From: Paragyromitra xinjiangensis
Lineage: Eukaryota > Ascomycota > Pezizomycetes > Pezizales > Discinaceae
Reading direction: 5' to 3'
NCBI GenBank assembly: GCA_038503065.1
Contig: JBCAMK010000006.1
Coordinates: 1,178,001 to 1,242,000 of the forward strand
DNA: 64,000 nt
The stretch's first letter is position 1; every line of letters starts with the position of its first letter. Below the pieces are notes generated by a model. The model made no database searches. It worked only from the letters and a program-made list of their open reading frames with translations, and had not been told where the DNA came from. Shown here piece after piece: positions 50,301 through 62,300 of the stretch. The translations under genes were made by a program, and so were the position numbers.

Positions 50301-53238
50301 TACAGACTCTTCCCACCAGAAACCTTGGACATTAACGGGATTCCTAAAAATCTCGAATTCGAGGCGGCGACCTTCAACCTCTTAGATTCTCCCAGTAGCG
50401 AATTCTTCGTTGATCTGCTTCTACGGCTTGGGTTGCGCGATATTGCTTCCCCGCCTCAGAAAATTCGAGACAGTCTGAGAGCGTATAATCCAGAACCGAT
50501 GAAACTTGTGTCGCCCGAATACATCCTGGCTCTTTGCCGCTCACCCAAATACAAAGATGGGTTATTCCAGATTTGGAAAGAGTGTCAGCATAACATGGAA
50601 TTTTTCAATATTCTACTCTTGTTTATCAAGGGAGTCACACCAGAGAGCCTCATGGGTTGCGTACTTTTACCACTTTTAGACAGAAATCTGGGTCAACTTC
50701 TTCCCAAAACAGCCACAGTTGCTAGCTTCTTGATCGCCAAAACCCCGGATGAGCGAGCGATATTAGATGTTTCACCAAACCTTGTACCCCACCCTGATCT
50801 AGACCCGTCCGTAATTGAAGCCCTTCTAGCCATGGACAACCTCAACATAGCAAACTTCCAGTTCGAGGATATCCCCCAATTGCATGCAACGATTGGTGAT
50901 CGAAGCACCGACTATCGAAAATCCTGGATTAGGAAAGTGTGGACTTATTTCGAGAATTGCATTCGCAAATCTCCGGAAAAACAGGAAGAATACCTCCAAA
51001 TTCTGAATGACATTCCGGTGTATTTTGGGACACCTGTCGGCCAACCTAATACCCACACCGTTTTCCTCTCACCCGCAGAACTTTCTGCTAGTCTAATTCC
51101 AGCAATTATGAAGCAGTCCAGGCTCACTTATTCCCAGAACTCAATCCTAGAATCTTTTAACGGTCTTATACTTCTGGATCCATCAGCTTTTCCCCAAAGC
51201 GAGCTGCCTTCTGAACTCGTAGGCGGTGGTACCTCAGGAATTTTGGGTATTTATCGACTTTTGAAATCTATCAAAATTCTTGCAGATAAACTTCCCCTAA
51301 AAGAGTACATCATCAATACTCTTCAAACTGATAAGCTGGAGGTTGGATCCCCTCTATTATTACGTGTCTCTACAAGATCTTAAATTAATGCTATCATGTA
51401 AGGTTTTGAGGGAATTGCTTGATCCCACGGTAATGGGAAGCTTACGGAAATTATATCCCGAATCCACGGAATACCTAAAACACCTTCCTATATGGCCTTC
51501 TGAAGGGGAATCGTCCTCCTATAAGCCTGCGACAGAAGCGATGTTGGCACCCGACTATAGCATTTCTTTCACTATCTTGACAAAAAATGACCCTTTCATC
51601 AGGGCCAGCGTTGCAACCACCTATAGCAGCGAACTGAGCAGCCTCGGGGTGAGAAAAATGTCTTTCGATGCACTCCTGAGGGATCATGTGTACTCAGGTC
51701 AAACGATTGAGAACGACAAGATCCCAAGCTATAAGTCATTCCTCTTAAGCCTCTACAGATCGAATGCCGGTGCCTTTTTACAACACCCACTAGCAATTGA
51801 TCAAAACAGACAGCACCGCATGCCCAATTCCCTATACGACATTACGAACGACATTTTCCATGCAGCATTCAGAGGCATGAAAACACACTTTCTACATCCC
51901 GATTTACAAGATTTGCATATCTGGCAAAATGCAGGACTACGTAAAGAGATTACCGACCAAAATTATTACTTAGAGTGTGTCCGCTCTATCGAACAACGGC
52001 GGAAGGCATCATCGCCAATCGAGGACGATCAACTGGTTACCGATGCGCGAACTGTCTTCAAATACCTATCTTGGGATGACCAAAAAATGCAGTCATGGAA
52101 TTCTAGCACTTGGAATATCCTGTACACAATACCTATCGTACCTGCGCAAAGAGAATTTAGCAACAGCCCTGAATATAGGAAACCCCAGATGCGAAATGTT
52201 CTCCGAAATAGCAACTTTACAACGCTCTCGGCAGCCATCACCCCCGAGCACGTAAATATCGCGTGGAGCCAGTGCCCCACTCTGAAACATAAACTCGGAT
52301 CGTTCGTTCTCAGCCGTATCCCCAACAACGGTATTCCTTCCACAGAGTCAGTTTTGAAGCATTTGACTTTCCTCTCCGAAAATTACCTCACTGTGGCCCA
52401 GCAAGAAATCCCAGCATACATCTCTGATGTTAAGGCATGTTATGAACACCTGCAAAGCAGAATATCAAGCCTCCCTCTCCCAGACAGAAAAGCCAGAATT
52501 TGGCTTAACGTGGAAGCAACAGACATCGTCTTGATGAGCCAGAGTACCTTCCGAGGTTCTTGGACATGCAGCGAGCTACTTTGCAGTGGCTTGAAAAGCG
52601 ACTCATCGCAAATCCAATACGTCCGATCATTCCTCGTTCCGTTTGCCAGCCTGCTTGACCACTACCGAGTAGAGAAGTATTTCCCATCGGAAGAAATTGA
52701 ACCACCCACTCCGTCCACAGAATATTCAGCAGTTATCCTTAGCGATTTTCGGAGACTTCGGCAGGAAGGAAAACTCCTGGACATCACCTTAGACGTGGAA
52801 AACACAAAGATAGAAGCCCACAAAATCATTCTCGCAACAGCATCGAAATATTGGGAGAGAATGCTCACAGGTTCATTCAGAGAAACGAATGAAGGGATAA
52901 TACCACTTCCTGAACTGAAAGCCAAAACAGTTACAACGGTTTTGGAATACATGTATACCGGAGAGGTTTCAGGCATCAACAAGTCGGCTGACCCCTCAGA
53001 CACACTGCAAGAGCTTATGTACCAACTTGAGGTATCGGATCTTTGGGACCTCAATGGGCTAAAAGGGAAGCTACAGTACCAAATTTGCCGAAAAGATTTG
53101 GAGTTAATCCGTCCAGAAACTGCCCAAAGGATCCTCGAATATGCAAAGGACGCCAAGGCTACTTCTCTAGTTCGTATATGCGAAAATTACATATCCAAAA
53201 ATAGGGAGATTGTGAATCGGGAAAATGCTCAAAATTAA
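44398..53238 (+). CDS. Giant sacsin-like protein: two HSP90-type ATPase (SIRPT) repeats plus C-terminal BTB domain
   Basis: The model is join(44398..44742,44813..45502,45571..47063,47119..48196,48261..48831,48962..49064,49125..49181,49240..49328,49383..49984,50055..51341,51403..53238), 2716 residues, all eleven exons in one frame. Repeat 1 (about 1-1200) opens with a GHKL ATPase fold: VLRELCQNADDAGATKIEF with the catalytic-type Glu 35 and Mg-binding Asn 39, then GPALLAFNNSTFSD and GKFGRGFNSVYNWSDMPSIL. Repeat 2 (about 1314-2500) repeats the order: STFDEYLANAEDC (Glu and Asn kept, near 1344-1348), GPALFCCNDG, KIGKFGRGALTMYHWTSVPS, then RPFEGIFGFDER. The C-terminus (about 2553-2680) is a BTB/POZ domain: LLDITLDVENTKIEAHKIIL and YMYTGEVSG. 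Human sacsin has three such repeats, a ubiquitin-like start and DnaJ/HEPN ends; none of those ends is present here. The role is inferred as a chaperone module with a ubiquitin-ligase adaptor. Confidence 0.88.
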
Positions 53239-54076
53239 ATGAGGTTAGTGATCTTATAAGCTTAGATGATTTTTTTGCCAAGCGCCAACAGATTTCGTTT
53301 CTATTCTATTAGCTCTTCGGGAGGTTTCGTTTTTTTATTTTTATTTCCATCCGTATTCGAGTAGGTGCGGCGCATTGATTTTTATTCCCTTTGTCTTAAG
53401 TATAATTTTCGGGATCAAAGTGAGATAAGTGGGCGATTTATTTATATCTTTTCTTTCTATACTCATATCCCGCAATAGTTCTGGATATTCTGTTATTCTC
53501 GTCAAGTGAGTTATCGTTAATTCTTCCACATGTGTCAGTTGTTCGTTTCCTCTGTTGTGTAATGCTGCTTTCATAAATATACCAGCTATAGATTTCTAAA
53601 TTCCTCAAGACGTTTATACGAAAAGCCCATTTAAAATAGGCAAACCAGGATACGGTAGGCGCATGCTCTATATGGACATAGTTCAATGGTCACCTCTTAT
53701 AGATGGACCCAGATGTTTCTGGTAATTCATTCTAGTAGAATCAGCGATAAATAAATAGATGAATTGGGATATGCGTATTCGACTGCATAAAACACAAGAA
53801 TTGCCAAGAATTGCCATGATCGAGTGATGTACATAACGGAATTCCCTTGTCAAGTTACCTTTGGAGCCCATATCTAAGCGTCCCCCAATTTATTCGCTGG
53901 CGCCATATTACAGTGTGTGCCAAGATACAATAGTATCAGTAGCCCGTAGGAATCTATGCGTTTAACACCATCTATTGCCTTCATTATTTGAAGCACGAGA
54001 CTACTCAAGTCTGCAAAATAATTGTTATAAGGGCCCATTGTAAATATCCCTAAGACACGGTCATGATATATAGCCT
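53239..54076. other. Convergent intergenic region
   Basis: About 840 bp of AT-rich sequence between the sacsin-like gene and tRNase Z. Only short frames occur, and nothing was recognised. Confidence 0.45.
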
Positions 54077-55438
54077 CTATGGTTGCGATAAAGAAGCTTT
54101 CACCTCAATAGGGATGCCATCTCTAGCACACATAACCCTCCTGCCCTCCATCTTGATTTCCCCGCCTCTTAGTGCGCTCCCTATAACACCAGCATCTACC
54201 CAAGCCCGCTCAGCACATTGCCGCACACTCTCCATGACTTTCTGTGCCTGCCCACCCGGCCCGTCCGCCAAGTCATCTTTATATCTAGAGCTGAAGTGAT
54301 TCAATATTAGTAGCCCACGTTTACTATTACCCCCCGCTGCATCCTGATCTTCCCCACCAGACCCCAACCCAATAGCTCTCGCAAACCTCCCCGCCATCTC
54401 CGGCGTTGAGTGACCTCTAGACTTTGCCCGCTCTTCGACTACCGCGTAACCCTCAGAACTCTTCGTCAACGGATCTACTCCCGGCAGCCACGCATTCGTT
54501 GCCTCGTGAACTAGCACATCACTCCCCATAGCCAACGGGATGATGGGGCTAGGATCACACGTATCCCCTAACACGGTGATTTTTCTCCCACTTCTCAACG
54601 GCGGCCTCGTTAGCCTCGTCCCATCCGGTAACTCCAGTGCTACATCGGCGAGACACGTGGGGGATTGCAACATCCGCAGAAATTCCATCGGATTCTTATA
54701 TCCGCTTGTTTCCATTAACTCGGCTTTGTGCGCAAGGATCCGTTTGGCGTAGTCTGCTGGAACCTTTCCTGGCAGAGGGGATTCAGTGAGGACGCAACCA
54801 AGGCTGGGGACGCTGTGGTGAATGGGAGCGGCTGAGAGACTAAATTCTATGTAGCCTTGGGTCGGATGGGTCCAGTGACAGAAGTCACGCCAGAACCCAG
54901 AGGCATCAGGGTAAATATCACAGCCAGTGGGGAGCTCTTTGGGGTAGAGGTTGGCTGAGGGGTCGGAGGGAGTATCGGTAGGGAAGTGAAGTTCGTGTAC
55001 AACGTACCAGGCGTCAAGGTAGGTGTAGGTCAGCGTTAGAGCTGACCGTACATACTCCCGTAGACCTTTTGGCCCGTATATTTCAACTCTAGCTTTTTGC
55101 CTCTCCAAGTCCCCATCTAATATAGTTTCATTGGTGTCAAGTAGCCGGGGGTCATTCTCAGACCCCCCAGCACCGTTCATGAGGGTTACAAGCAGAGGGC
55201 ACAGACCGAATACGTGGTCGCCGTGCAGATGTGTTATAAATATTTTTTCAATCTTGCTAAGTTTGACATGAGGTATGGTGGAGTGAAATCGCTGGACCTG
55301 ATGCTGGGTGCCTTCACCGACATCGACGAGAAGCGTGGAGGAGGAAGGGAGGATGATGGCAAGGGATGACTGGTTTCGTGTAGATGAGGGAACAGCAGAG
55401 GAGGTACCAAGAGGGATTATATTTATAGGGGGAGGCAT
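54077..55438 (-). CDS. Ribonuclease Z, short form (tRNase Z, ELAC1-like)
   Basis: A single-exon frame of 453 residues. The enzyme cuts the 3' trailer from precursor tRNAs. It belongs to the metallo-beta-lactamase fold: the start INIIPLGTSSAVPSSTRNQS has the family G-T-S-x-P-S-x-R-N loop. The zinc motif is THLHGDHVFG (about 69-78), followed by the GPKGLREYVRSAL block. Later ligand loops are VLGDTCD and HEATNAW, and the HST motif is in RGHSTPEMAGRFA. The C-terminal histidine is in LNHFSSRY. The length is that of the short form with some fungal insertions (for example 90-110 and 155-175), so this is not the double-length TRZ1 type. All key residues are present. It may be nuclear or mitochondrial; no clear targeting sequence is visible. 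Confidence 0.95.
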   Translation of the reverse strand: MPPPINIIPLGTSSAVPSSTRNQSSLAIILPSSSTLLVDVGEGTQHQVQRFHSTIPHVKLSKIEKIFITHLHGDHVFGLCPLLVTLMNGAGGSENDPRLLDTNETILDGDLERQKARVEIYGPKGLREYVRSALTLTYTYLDAWYVVHELHFPTDTPSDPSANLYPKELPTGCDIYPDASGFWRDFCHWTHPTQGYIEFSLSAAPIHHSVPSLGCVLTESPLPGKVPADYAKRILAHKAELMETSGYKNPMEFLRMLQSPTCLADVALELPDGTRLTRPPLRSGRKITVLGDTCDPSPIIPLAMGSDVLVHEATNAWLPGVDPLTKSSEGYAVVEERAKSRGHSTPEMAGRFARAIGLGSGGEDQDAAGGNSKRGLLILNHFSSRYKDDLADGPGGQAQKVMESVRQCAERAWVDAGVIGSALRGGEIKMEGRRVMCARDGIPIEVKASLSQP

Positions 55439-55945
55439 GTCGAAGTTGCAGGTTGAAGCTAGAGATGTGCGTCATAGTGCTGCATGCGCGGGTGTCCCTG
55501 GTACCTGATGCCCAGATGTGCAGAGCTGTGTGGATTTGGTCACGCCGCTTCCATGCGTCCGAAGTTATTTCGTTCCTGAATCCCGGTGCTGGGATATCGC
55601 CATCAAGTATTATTTCCCTCTCTCTCCGTATATCCTTCTATGTGTAAAGAAACCCTGCTCTAAGTAGATACCCTAGACGCTACGTACTCGCATCTACCCA
55701 TTTGCATAATACTAGAAAATTGTTCTGCCGAGATCCCTCGTGACGTTGCCTCCGGCGAGCCGAGGTCGCTCATATCATATGCAACTTATCTACTTTACCG
55801 TCCTCAAACTCACCCAAGTCATTCCCAGAATCCCCCGCCACAGATAAGCTTCACCTCATAACAGGGACGGCAACAATAGAGCAATATCCCCTCCTAATAG
55901 GTTCCCTTAGTTAAGTTTACCCCTCTGCATCTAACATTCGTGATT
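55439..55945. promoter_or_regulatory. Divergent promoter region of tRNase Z and PEX20
   Basis: About 500 bp lie between two divergent starts. No coding frame is supported and no distinct promoter element stands out. Confidence 0.4.
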
Positions 55946-56860
55946 ATGGCCTCTTCTATGTGTGGTCCGTCGAACGCCCTATCATCCCTCCAGAAACATA
56001 CCATCGCAGACAGAAGTCTCCAACAGGACCGTATTCAATCGCCTGCTTCTTCTTCACAGGTTAGTTATTCTCCTATTCTCCAGAGGAACACCTAAGCTAA
56101 CACTCTATAGCTATTTCGTACCCCCACAACGCACTCCAACCAGCAGCTTGATAATGAGTTCTCCCAATTTTCCTCCGGTCGTCCCCCTCAAAATGCACGC
56201 TCACACACGCATTTTGCTTCTCTTGCTTCCCCTCTTAACCATGCCCCACAACTCGACGGCTGGGCCTCCGACTTCCAGCGACTTCACCTTAGTGCTCCAG
56301 TGAACCCGTTACTACAGCAACAGCAACAGCAACAACCACAAAGGTTCGGTCAGTCGTGGGTTGCTACAAACTGGCATGAGGAATTTATGCAGCGACAACA
56401 ACCAGCCTCTCATGTTGCAGAACCGTTGCTAAGGGGGCCAAACATGGGGATGTATTCGGGAGGGTTCAGTCCTGAACTGCAAATGGGACGTAGGATTCAA
56501 GCAGGAAACAACGTGCAGCAGCAGCAAAATGTTACAGAGCAGTTTGACGACGCTGCATTCGAGCAAGCATTCGAGGATGCGAGGGTGCAGTTAGAGGAGA
56601 GACGGGAAAGACAAGATAGAGAACAGCTATTGGGGGCTGTAAGAGAGACTGTGGTGGAGGAGAAGAAGAAGGAAGGTGAGGTGAAAGACAAGGAACATGA
56701 TTCGGATGAACTAGCAAGGACAGCTGCACAGCTGCTAGACTCGTTGAGTGGTAATCATAGCCAGAAGTTTCAAGACAGTATGTTTTTGGCGTTGATGAGG
56801 AGACTGAGGGATCGAGAGGTGAAGGTGGAGGGGGATAAGATGGTCGAGGTGAGCTCTTGA
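55946..56860 (+). CDS. PEX20: Peroxin 20, PTS2 import co-receptor
   Basis: The model is join(55946..56059,56111..56860), 287 residues. PEX20 works with PEX7 to bring PTS2 cargo to the peroxisome in filamentous fungi and some yeasts. Exon 1 gives MASSMCGPSNALSSLQKHTI then LQQDRIQ. The conserved N-terminal cysteine (C6) and the CGPSNAL...KH pattern are PEX20 hallmarks, the cysteine being the ubiquitination site used for recycling. Two WxxxF-type motifs, WASDF and WHEEF, are expected to bind PEX14/PEX13. A Gln-rich stretch lies between them. The C-terminal block DSDELARTAAQLLDSLSGNH then QKFQDSMFLALMRRLRDREV matches the PEX7-binding end. The intron (56060-56110) is in phase 0. Confidence 0.95.
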
Positions 56861-58011
56861 TGGTTGGTGTTTCGTGGCTAGATTGCTATAGATTGCTAAA
56901 GGATGTTATGCAGACGGTAAAGACCCCAGATAAAGACCACCAGTACAATTGAGCATGTAGAAGGGGACGGGAGCACAGCGGGTACCATATGGGGACATAC
57001 ATGTAGTTTGGGAGTCTGGCGAGACGGGCGTTCATTTTTCATTGAGATTCAAGCGTATGATTACAATTGTAATTACAGTCAGGTACATAACTGTTTTTGT
57101 CGTTCTCTTGAAGGCGACATTCATGTGATGGACCTATGCAGTTCCATGTACCTATGACATACCCATGCAGACTCCAACAGAATAGGATTGGGCGCGACAA
57201 TCCCTCTCGGGGCCAAATAGTAAATGAGGTGTGGTCTGTTCGCGCCCTGAAAGTGGTACAATAGCCGCTGCCAACCAGCCATTGGTTCAGTCATGTTACA
57301 ACCAAGCATAACATCGCGTGCAATCATCACCCGTCTGCAGCTTCTCCGTCCCTTTTCTTCCTTTCCCCTCTCGGACCGATCTCTTGTTTCTGAGCGAACA
57401 GAAGAACAAGCAGAAGAAGCAGAAGAAAAACCCCGGTTATCCATCTCCACTCTCATGTTCTTTGCTTAACAGCTTTAGAGTTAGTCACCGGACTACAGCA
57501 GTAACAGCAGATCTCTCTTCTTCCTCCTTCAACCTCCCTTTCCCTCTCTCTCACACACGTCCCTCCTTCTATCAGCCTTGCTGTTTTGTCGTCTCACGTT
57601 CCTCCACCGCAGTCCCAATTGCCTCTACAGACTTCTTCTCGATCCATCCTTCCACTACCTCCTCCTCTTCCCCCTCAATCAACATTGTCTTCCTCCTCTC
57701 CTTCCTCTTCCCCCCCTCCTCCCCTCTCCAACACCACCACTTACCCCTCAGCTGTGCAACGCCTATCGACGCCTAAGGCTTCATCGTCCTCTTCCTCCTC
57801 CTCACTACCTCCTCCACTACTACCACCACATCCACATCCACACCAGGATCTCAAACATAAAGAAGCAACCAAGAACAACAACCCGGCTTCCGCGCTTCCA
57901 CCAACCAACAACCCTTCCTCAGCCTCGCCGTCGTACAGCAACCAGGATCCTGAACCGCCGCCCCCGCCCTACACAGAATCTTCTTCCCCACTACAGTCAT
58001 TCGCTTTCTGT
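56861..58011. promoter_or_regulatory. Whi2-like gene promoter and long C/T-rich leader
   Basis: From about 57310 to 57990 the plus strand is strongly C/T-rich (CTCCTCTTCC and CTTCCTCCTC runs). The frame of the Whi2-like first exon stays open upstream from 57586, reading a Ser/Pro/Asn-rich sequence, but contains no ATG before 58012. It may be untranslated leader or part of a longer protein started by an undetected upstream exon. Confidence 0.45.
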
Positions 58012-59328
58012 ATGGCTGCTGCCGGAGGTTCCTCGAGTATCATTACTCAGGTACAGCAAGGGGGGCAGCAACTCGCTAACCTCGGAGGTATGTAAAGTCA
58101 CGTGAATCGTGACCGCGACTGAGGCGTGTTATTGACGTGGCGCGCGATGGGGTAGATAGTGTCAGCAATGAGGAGAATTTAACGCTAGATTTGAGGTATG
58201 TTGATTTCACTTCTTGCATCCCGAGTCGGTGTTTTTTTCTATAATCAAAGAGGCGCCAAAGAGGCTTTTGCTAATACAGTGATAGGGGAACCCAATTCAT
58301 CCTATCACGCGATGAGCTATTGACGCTGCCTGAGTTCGTTCTGCTATCATTATTCCCTAACGGCCTGTTTCCAGACGGTCAGGTCAACTCATTTCACGAT
58401 GAGGGCGTATACTCGGTAGACGTGCGTACTCATATTCACTTTTCAAATGTATCATCGTGACCCGGCAATTGCCCTGGAGCCCATTGACTGAACAGCCCGC
58501 CTCTAGTTCGATCCAGTTTGTCTTCAATACATGCTCGACTTCTTTCGCCAAGTCTCGGCGACTATCACAGCCACCCAGGAAACTGACGATGATGAACCAA
58601 TGGACAGCTCCATTTCCCCGAATTCTCCCACCAATGTCCTCCAAGACCGCGCAGGGATCATTGTCCTTCGTGAAGACCTCGACTTTTACGTCATCCCCCC
58701 ACGAAGAGACATTTCGCACGCAGAGATGATGGTGGTGAAGCGCGGCGCGGGGAATGTGCTACTTAAGCAAGATGGTATCTTTTCAGGGTTGCGCCGCACG
58801 GATGATGCGGGGACAACTGAGCAGCATCTTATTGAGATGTTGACTGCTGGAGGCTTCAATACGGATGATACCTGGGGGCATCGTGCTGGGGAGCCTCAGA
58901 AAGCAGTGATATGCAGCCTTGCGCTTGCGCGGTTGAGGACAGACATGAGGGCGGCGACGGGGGAGGGTAAAGACAACAATGCAGTTGGGATGGCGCAGAA
59001 ATTGTTGCTATTTTGGAGGAAACCGGCGGTATGTGATATACGTTGTTCGAGACGACAAGGTGACTGATCGCTGACAGTTCGCTTTTTGGGGATGTTTTAG
59101 AGACGATGCTGGTGGGAGGGCATGGAATTGGAGGGTGTTGAAGGTGTCGAGGGGAAATTAAAAGTCTGGATCCGGCGCGTTTGGACTTTAGAGATGGTAC
59201 GGATCAGACCTTTCCTTTTCTTCATAACCATAGTATCTACTCTCCAATTAGAGGTAGCCATTTATTTATCAAGGACCACCATTTACTAACACCTCCCGAT
59301 GAAACAGAGTGTCATTGGACTCCGTTAA
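58012..59328 (+). CDS. WHI2: Whi2-like BTB (KCTD-type) protein, stress-response phosphatase regulator
   Basis: The model is join(58012..58087,58156..58195,58286..58421,58507..59028,59101..59196,59308..59328), 296 residues. Yeast Whi2 works with the Psr phosphatases in stress response and in damping TORC1 and Ras signalling. The N-terminus is MAAAGGSSSIITQVQQGGQQ. The BTB domain starts in exon 3 with GTQFILSRDELLTLPEFVLL then SLFPNGLFPDG and continues into exon 4 with FDPVCLQYMLDFFRQVSA. Exon 4 also carries REDLDFYVIPPRRD. Small 3' exons add RRCWWEGMELEG, KLKVWIRRVWTLEM and finally SVIGLR, the conserved fungal C-terminus. All six exons join in frame with consensus ends. The first ATG in frame is 58012; the open C/T-rich frame upstream leaves a longer N-terminus possible. 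Confidence 0.9.
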
Positions 59329-62300
59329 TCTCTAAACCTCGGTATGGGTGGCGAACTCGATTTGAAAACAAGGCATTGTATTAGGTTATGTTTAAGAGTT
59401 CTCTTGCTTCACCAATTCTCCGTTTTTTTTATAATATATGAAAGGCATACTATAATAATTTCCCTCCCTCGGATTACTTTCTGGAATTGAGGTTTGCTTT
59501 TTGTCATTTTCCTTACTCTCTTTCTGTTTTTCTTTACTCCACGTTTCCACTTTGGGTCGCGCAGCATCTTATCTTCATGGGAATTCATAAAGAGTGTTAG
59601 TTCGATACGATAAGAGGAAGGAGACCATGATTATCTTTGCGAAGTTTAGGCAAGCAGCAGATGGGCGTTGAATCCGTGTTTCTTCGTTTGCGAGTTTTTT
59701 TTTTGCAAGGAAAAATCGATTACGTGTATCTATTGTTCGTTGTTTCCGTATGGTAAAGTCGTGCTTTTTTCGATGTTAATGCGAGTAATATACCCTCTGA
59801 TTTGATAGTTTGGAGGTTTCTTTGTGGATAAGTTGCAAAACGTGTTTTAAGTGTGAATAGTAGTAGTACTGGATGGTTTCTGGTTCCATGATTGAGTACT
59901 ATTGAATGACGTCAAGACGGTAAATGGTTAGCTGAGATTGACTAGCACAAACGTAGGTGCTCCTCCTATCCAAGACGACCATAGAGCCGTAGTGCAGGGC
60001 TAGTGTGTAAGCACAGTAACAAAATTGGACGTAGTTGGTATAGCATCTGCGCGGCATTCCAAAAAAAACGCTGGACTAACCCCGGGGTACGATGCATACA
60101 TGTAGTTAAGCTTGGCCTCATGCTCCCGTTCCAGTCTGGAAAGAAGAAAAAATCCCCCGATATTTGATGCTTAAGATCTAAATTCTCTCTGCATCACCAA
60201 AAATCCCGGGAACGAAGCTAAACCAAGTCAACACTTTTGGGGAATGTGGTGGACCCAACCCATTTTTTTAATACAATAGCTCCGAGTATAATCCTTCATT
60301 TACAGTTAGCCAAATAATCAAGTATAATGACACTGGGAATGGAAATTAATCGATACACACATGTAGCCGAATACACCAGGGTGATTTGCTACTTCAAGTA
60401 CCGGTTTCAATTCGTCTTTGATGCTCAAGCAGAAAGGTCAACTTCCTTTCACTAGGTTGTTTTCTTGTTCCGTCAGTCTGGTATGGAGTAACCAATAAAT
60501 TAGCTACTCTCCAGCTATACGTGAACGTATTTCATGGTACGTAAGGATGTGCGCAAGTACAGGTATTGTGTGGACGTGTCTCGAAACGTGTCCGAAGCAG
60601 CAAGCTCCCTTGGTGCTTTACACCAAGAAACACACCACCTTGTGTAAACCCACATTTCAGTTTAACGTTCCAGGTCAGTATAGGCAAACGTGCTTCGTAG
60701 TGGCTTCAGGCTCGAGATGAGTGCGAAGTGTGGGGGTGGAGGAGTGAACACATACTCCGAGTGCAGTATTGTGAAGTGTACCCTGCAGTCACTGCTGAGT
60801 GAATTGCAGGAAAATGCTCAGGCATGTGAAAGTCCAGTCCCGTGCCCCAGCCCAAGCCTTACTAGAGAATCCGAGATCCTCATGCATGCAGAGGTGAGGG
60901 GAACGAGCCTAGTGAAAGTGATTACGCTCGCTTGTTCCCACCGATAAGGTTTGGAATTGCTTTGTGTGGAAGAATGCATACCAGTTCTGCGCCTTCGGGC
61001 CGAGGCCTTCAGGTTATGCTACGGTCTATTACCTTCACAATCACTATTACGAGAATGATTCTCTAATTGGCTGGCTGGCCGACTGGCCGCCGATTTATTG
61101 ATTAACTGAATACTATGCGCCATTTGCTCTCTCTTAGATGCCAATGATAAGTGTAGGTACGTAGCTAAAGCCTAAAAGGTTTCTACCGCTAGGTAGGCAG
61201 GGCTCACATGTGGTGAGCCGGGAACGTATAGTTAACCTTTTATAGAATAGCTCCTCAGGCTCGTTTGTACGACATTCAGAAAGAAATTAGCCCATTATAA
61301 TATGCATCAAGGTACCAATAACCCGGTTTCCTGATCAAAAATCTATTGAGAAAAGAACTCGCCCTCAGGCTCATTGATCGTATGAAATAGAATGGACAAG
61401 CTGCTCCTGACGGTCATGCCTTGCCTACAGCTCCCTATTTTTACAAAACGAGCGGGGGTGTGCTGATTTCTTACATTCGTACCCTGCTACACTCTTCGTA
61501 TGGTCTCTGTTACACTAGCTTGGCTCTAATAGTTAATTACTAGGCTTGGTAATGGATGACATGCGGTTGGGAGAGAGGAATTCGAAAAAACCCTCTTTCC
61601 GAGAAATCCATAGTATGTAGTCCAATGCCTCAGGTCAATGATACCATCTCCTGGACCTTACCTGCCGGATAAATTAGGTAACTCGTCACTTGACTAAAGC
61701 CTTATTTTCTGGTTGGCGTACGCCGCGCAACGATCTGTTCTGGCCTTGATACTTAGCTTCCCGCTTTGTCGAAGCGCACATGTTTTGCCAGAGCCTTGAA
61801 ACAAGTACGCGTCAAATCGCCAACACGTATCGATAAATGCCTACCGGTAAGTACGTATTGAGGTCGTGTTCATGTACGTAATTCCACCCCCGGAGCCCAA
61901 AGCAAAGATAAAGATAAACGTGTTCTCGGTACTCAGATCAATAGCACATCAATTAAGATCTACCATGGAAGGGAAGACTGAGCGCCGCGTATTGCGTCTC
62001 GGCCGTAAAGTGGCGTCGAAACGGAGGAAGTTAACACGCCGTTATCCCATAATCCGCTGACCCCCCTGTATGCTGTGGCTCAACACAGAGTTAACTGAAA
62101 CCTCACCAACAACAGAGACTCCTTTTGCAGGGGAGTCAGCTTTACCGGACTATGGGATAAAGGCGTGCGGCTCTGTGCGAACGAAGGTGTCACAGCGGCG
62201 GAGAAAATCACTGGTTCAATCGGACAGATCTCGGAGAGTAGGTGTATGTATCTCGAATTGAGCTGGACATATATTATGTGCCTATGCGGAGTCCCTGACT

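Noticed and set aside
51342..51402. Overlapping frames at about 51343-51383 as a frameshift splitting the giant gene in two
   Set aside because: A 61-bp GT..AG intron joins the exons in phase and gives a continuous protein, so no break is needed.
57578..58105. Alternative plus-strand frame of 175 codons through the Whi2 leader
   Set aside because: Arg/Pro/His-rich translation of C/T-rich DNA; the other frame joins the Whi2 exons.
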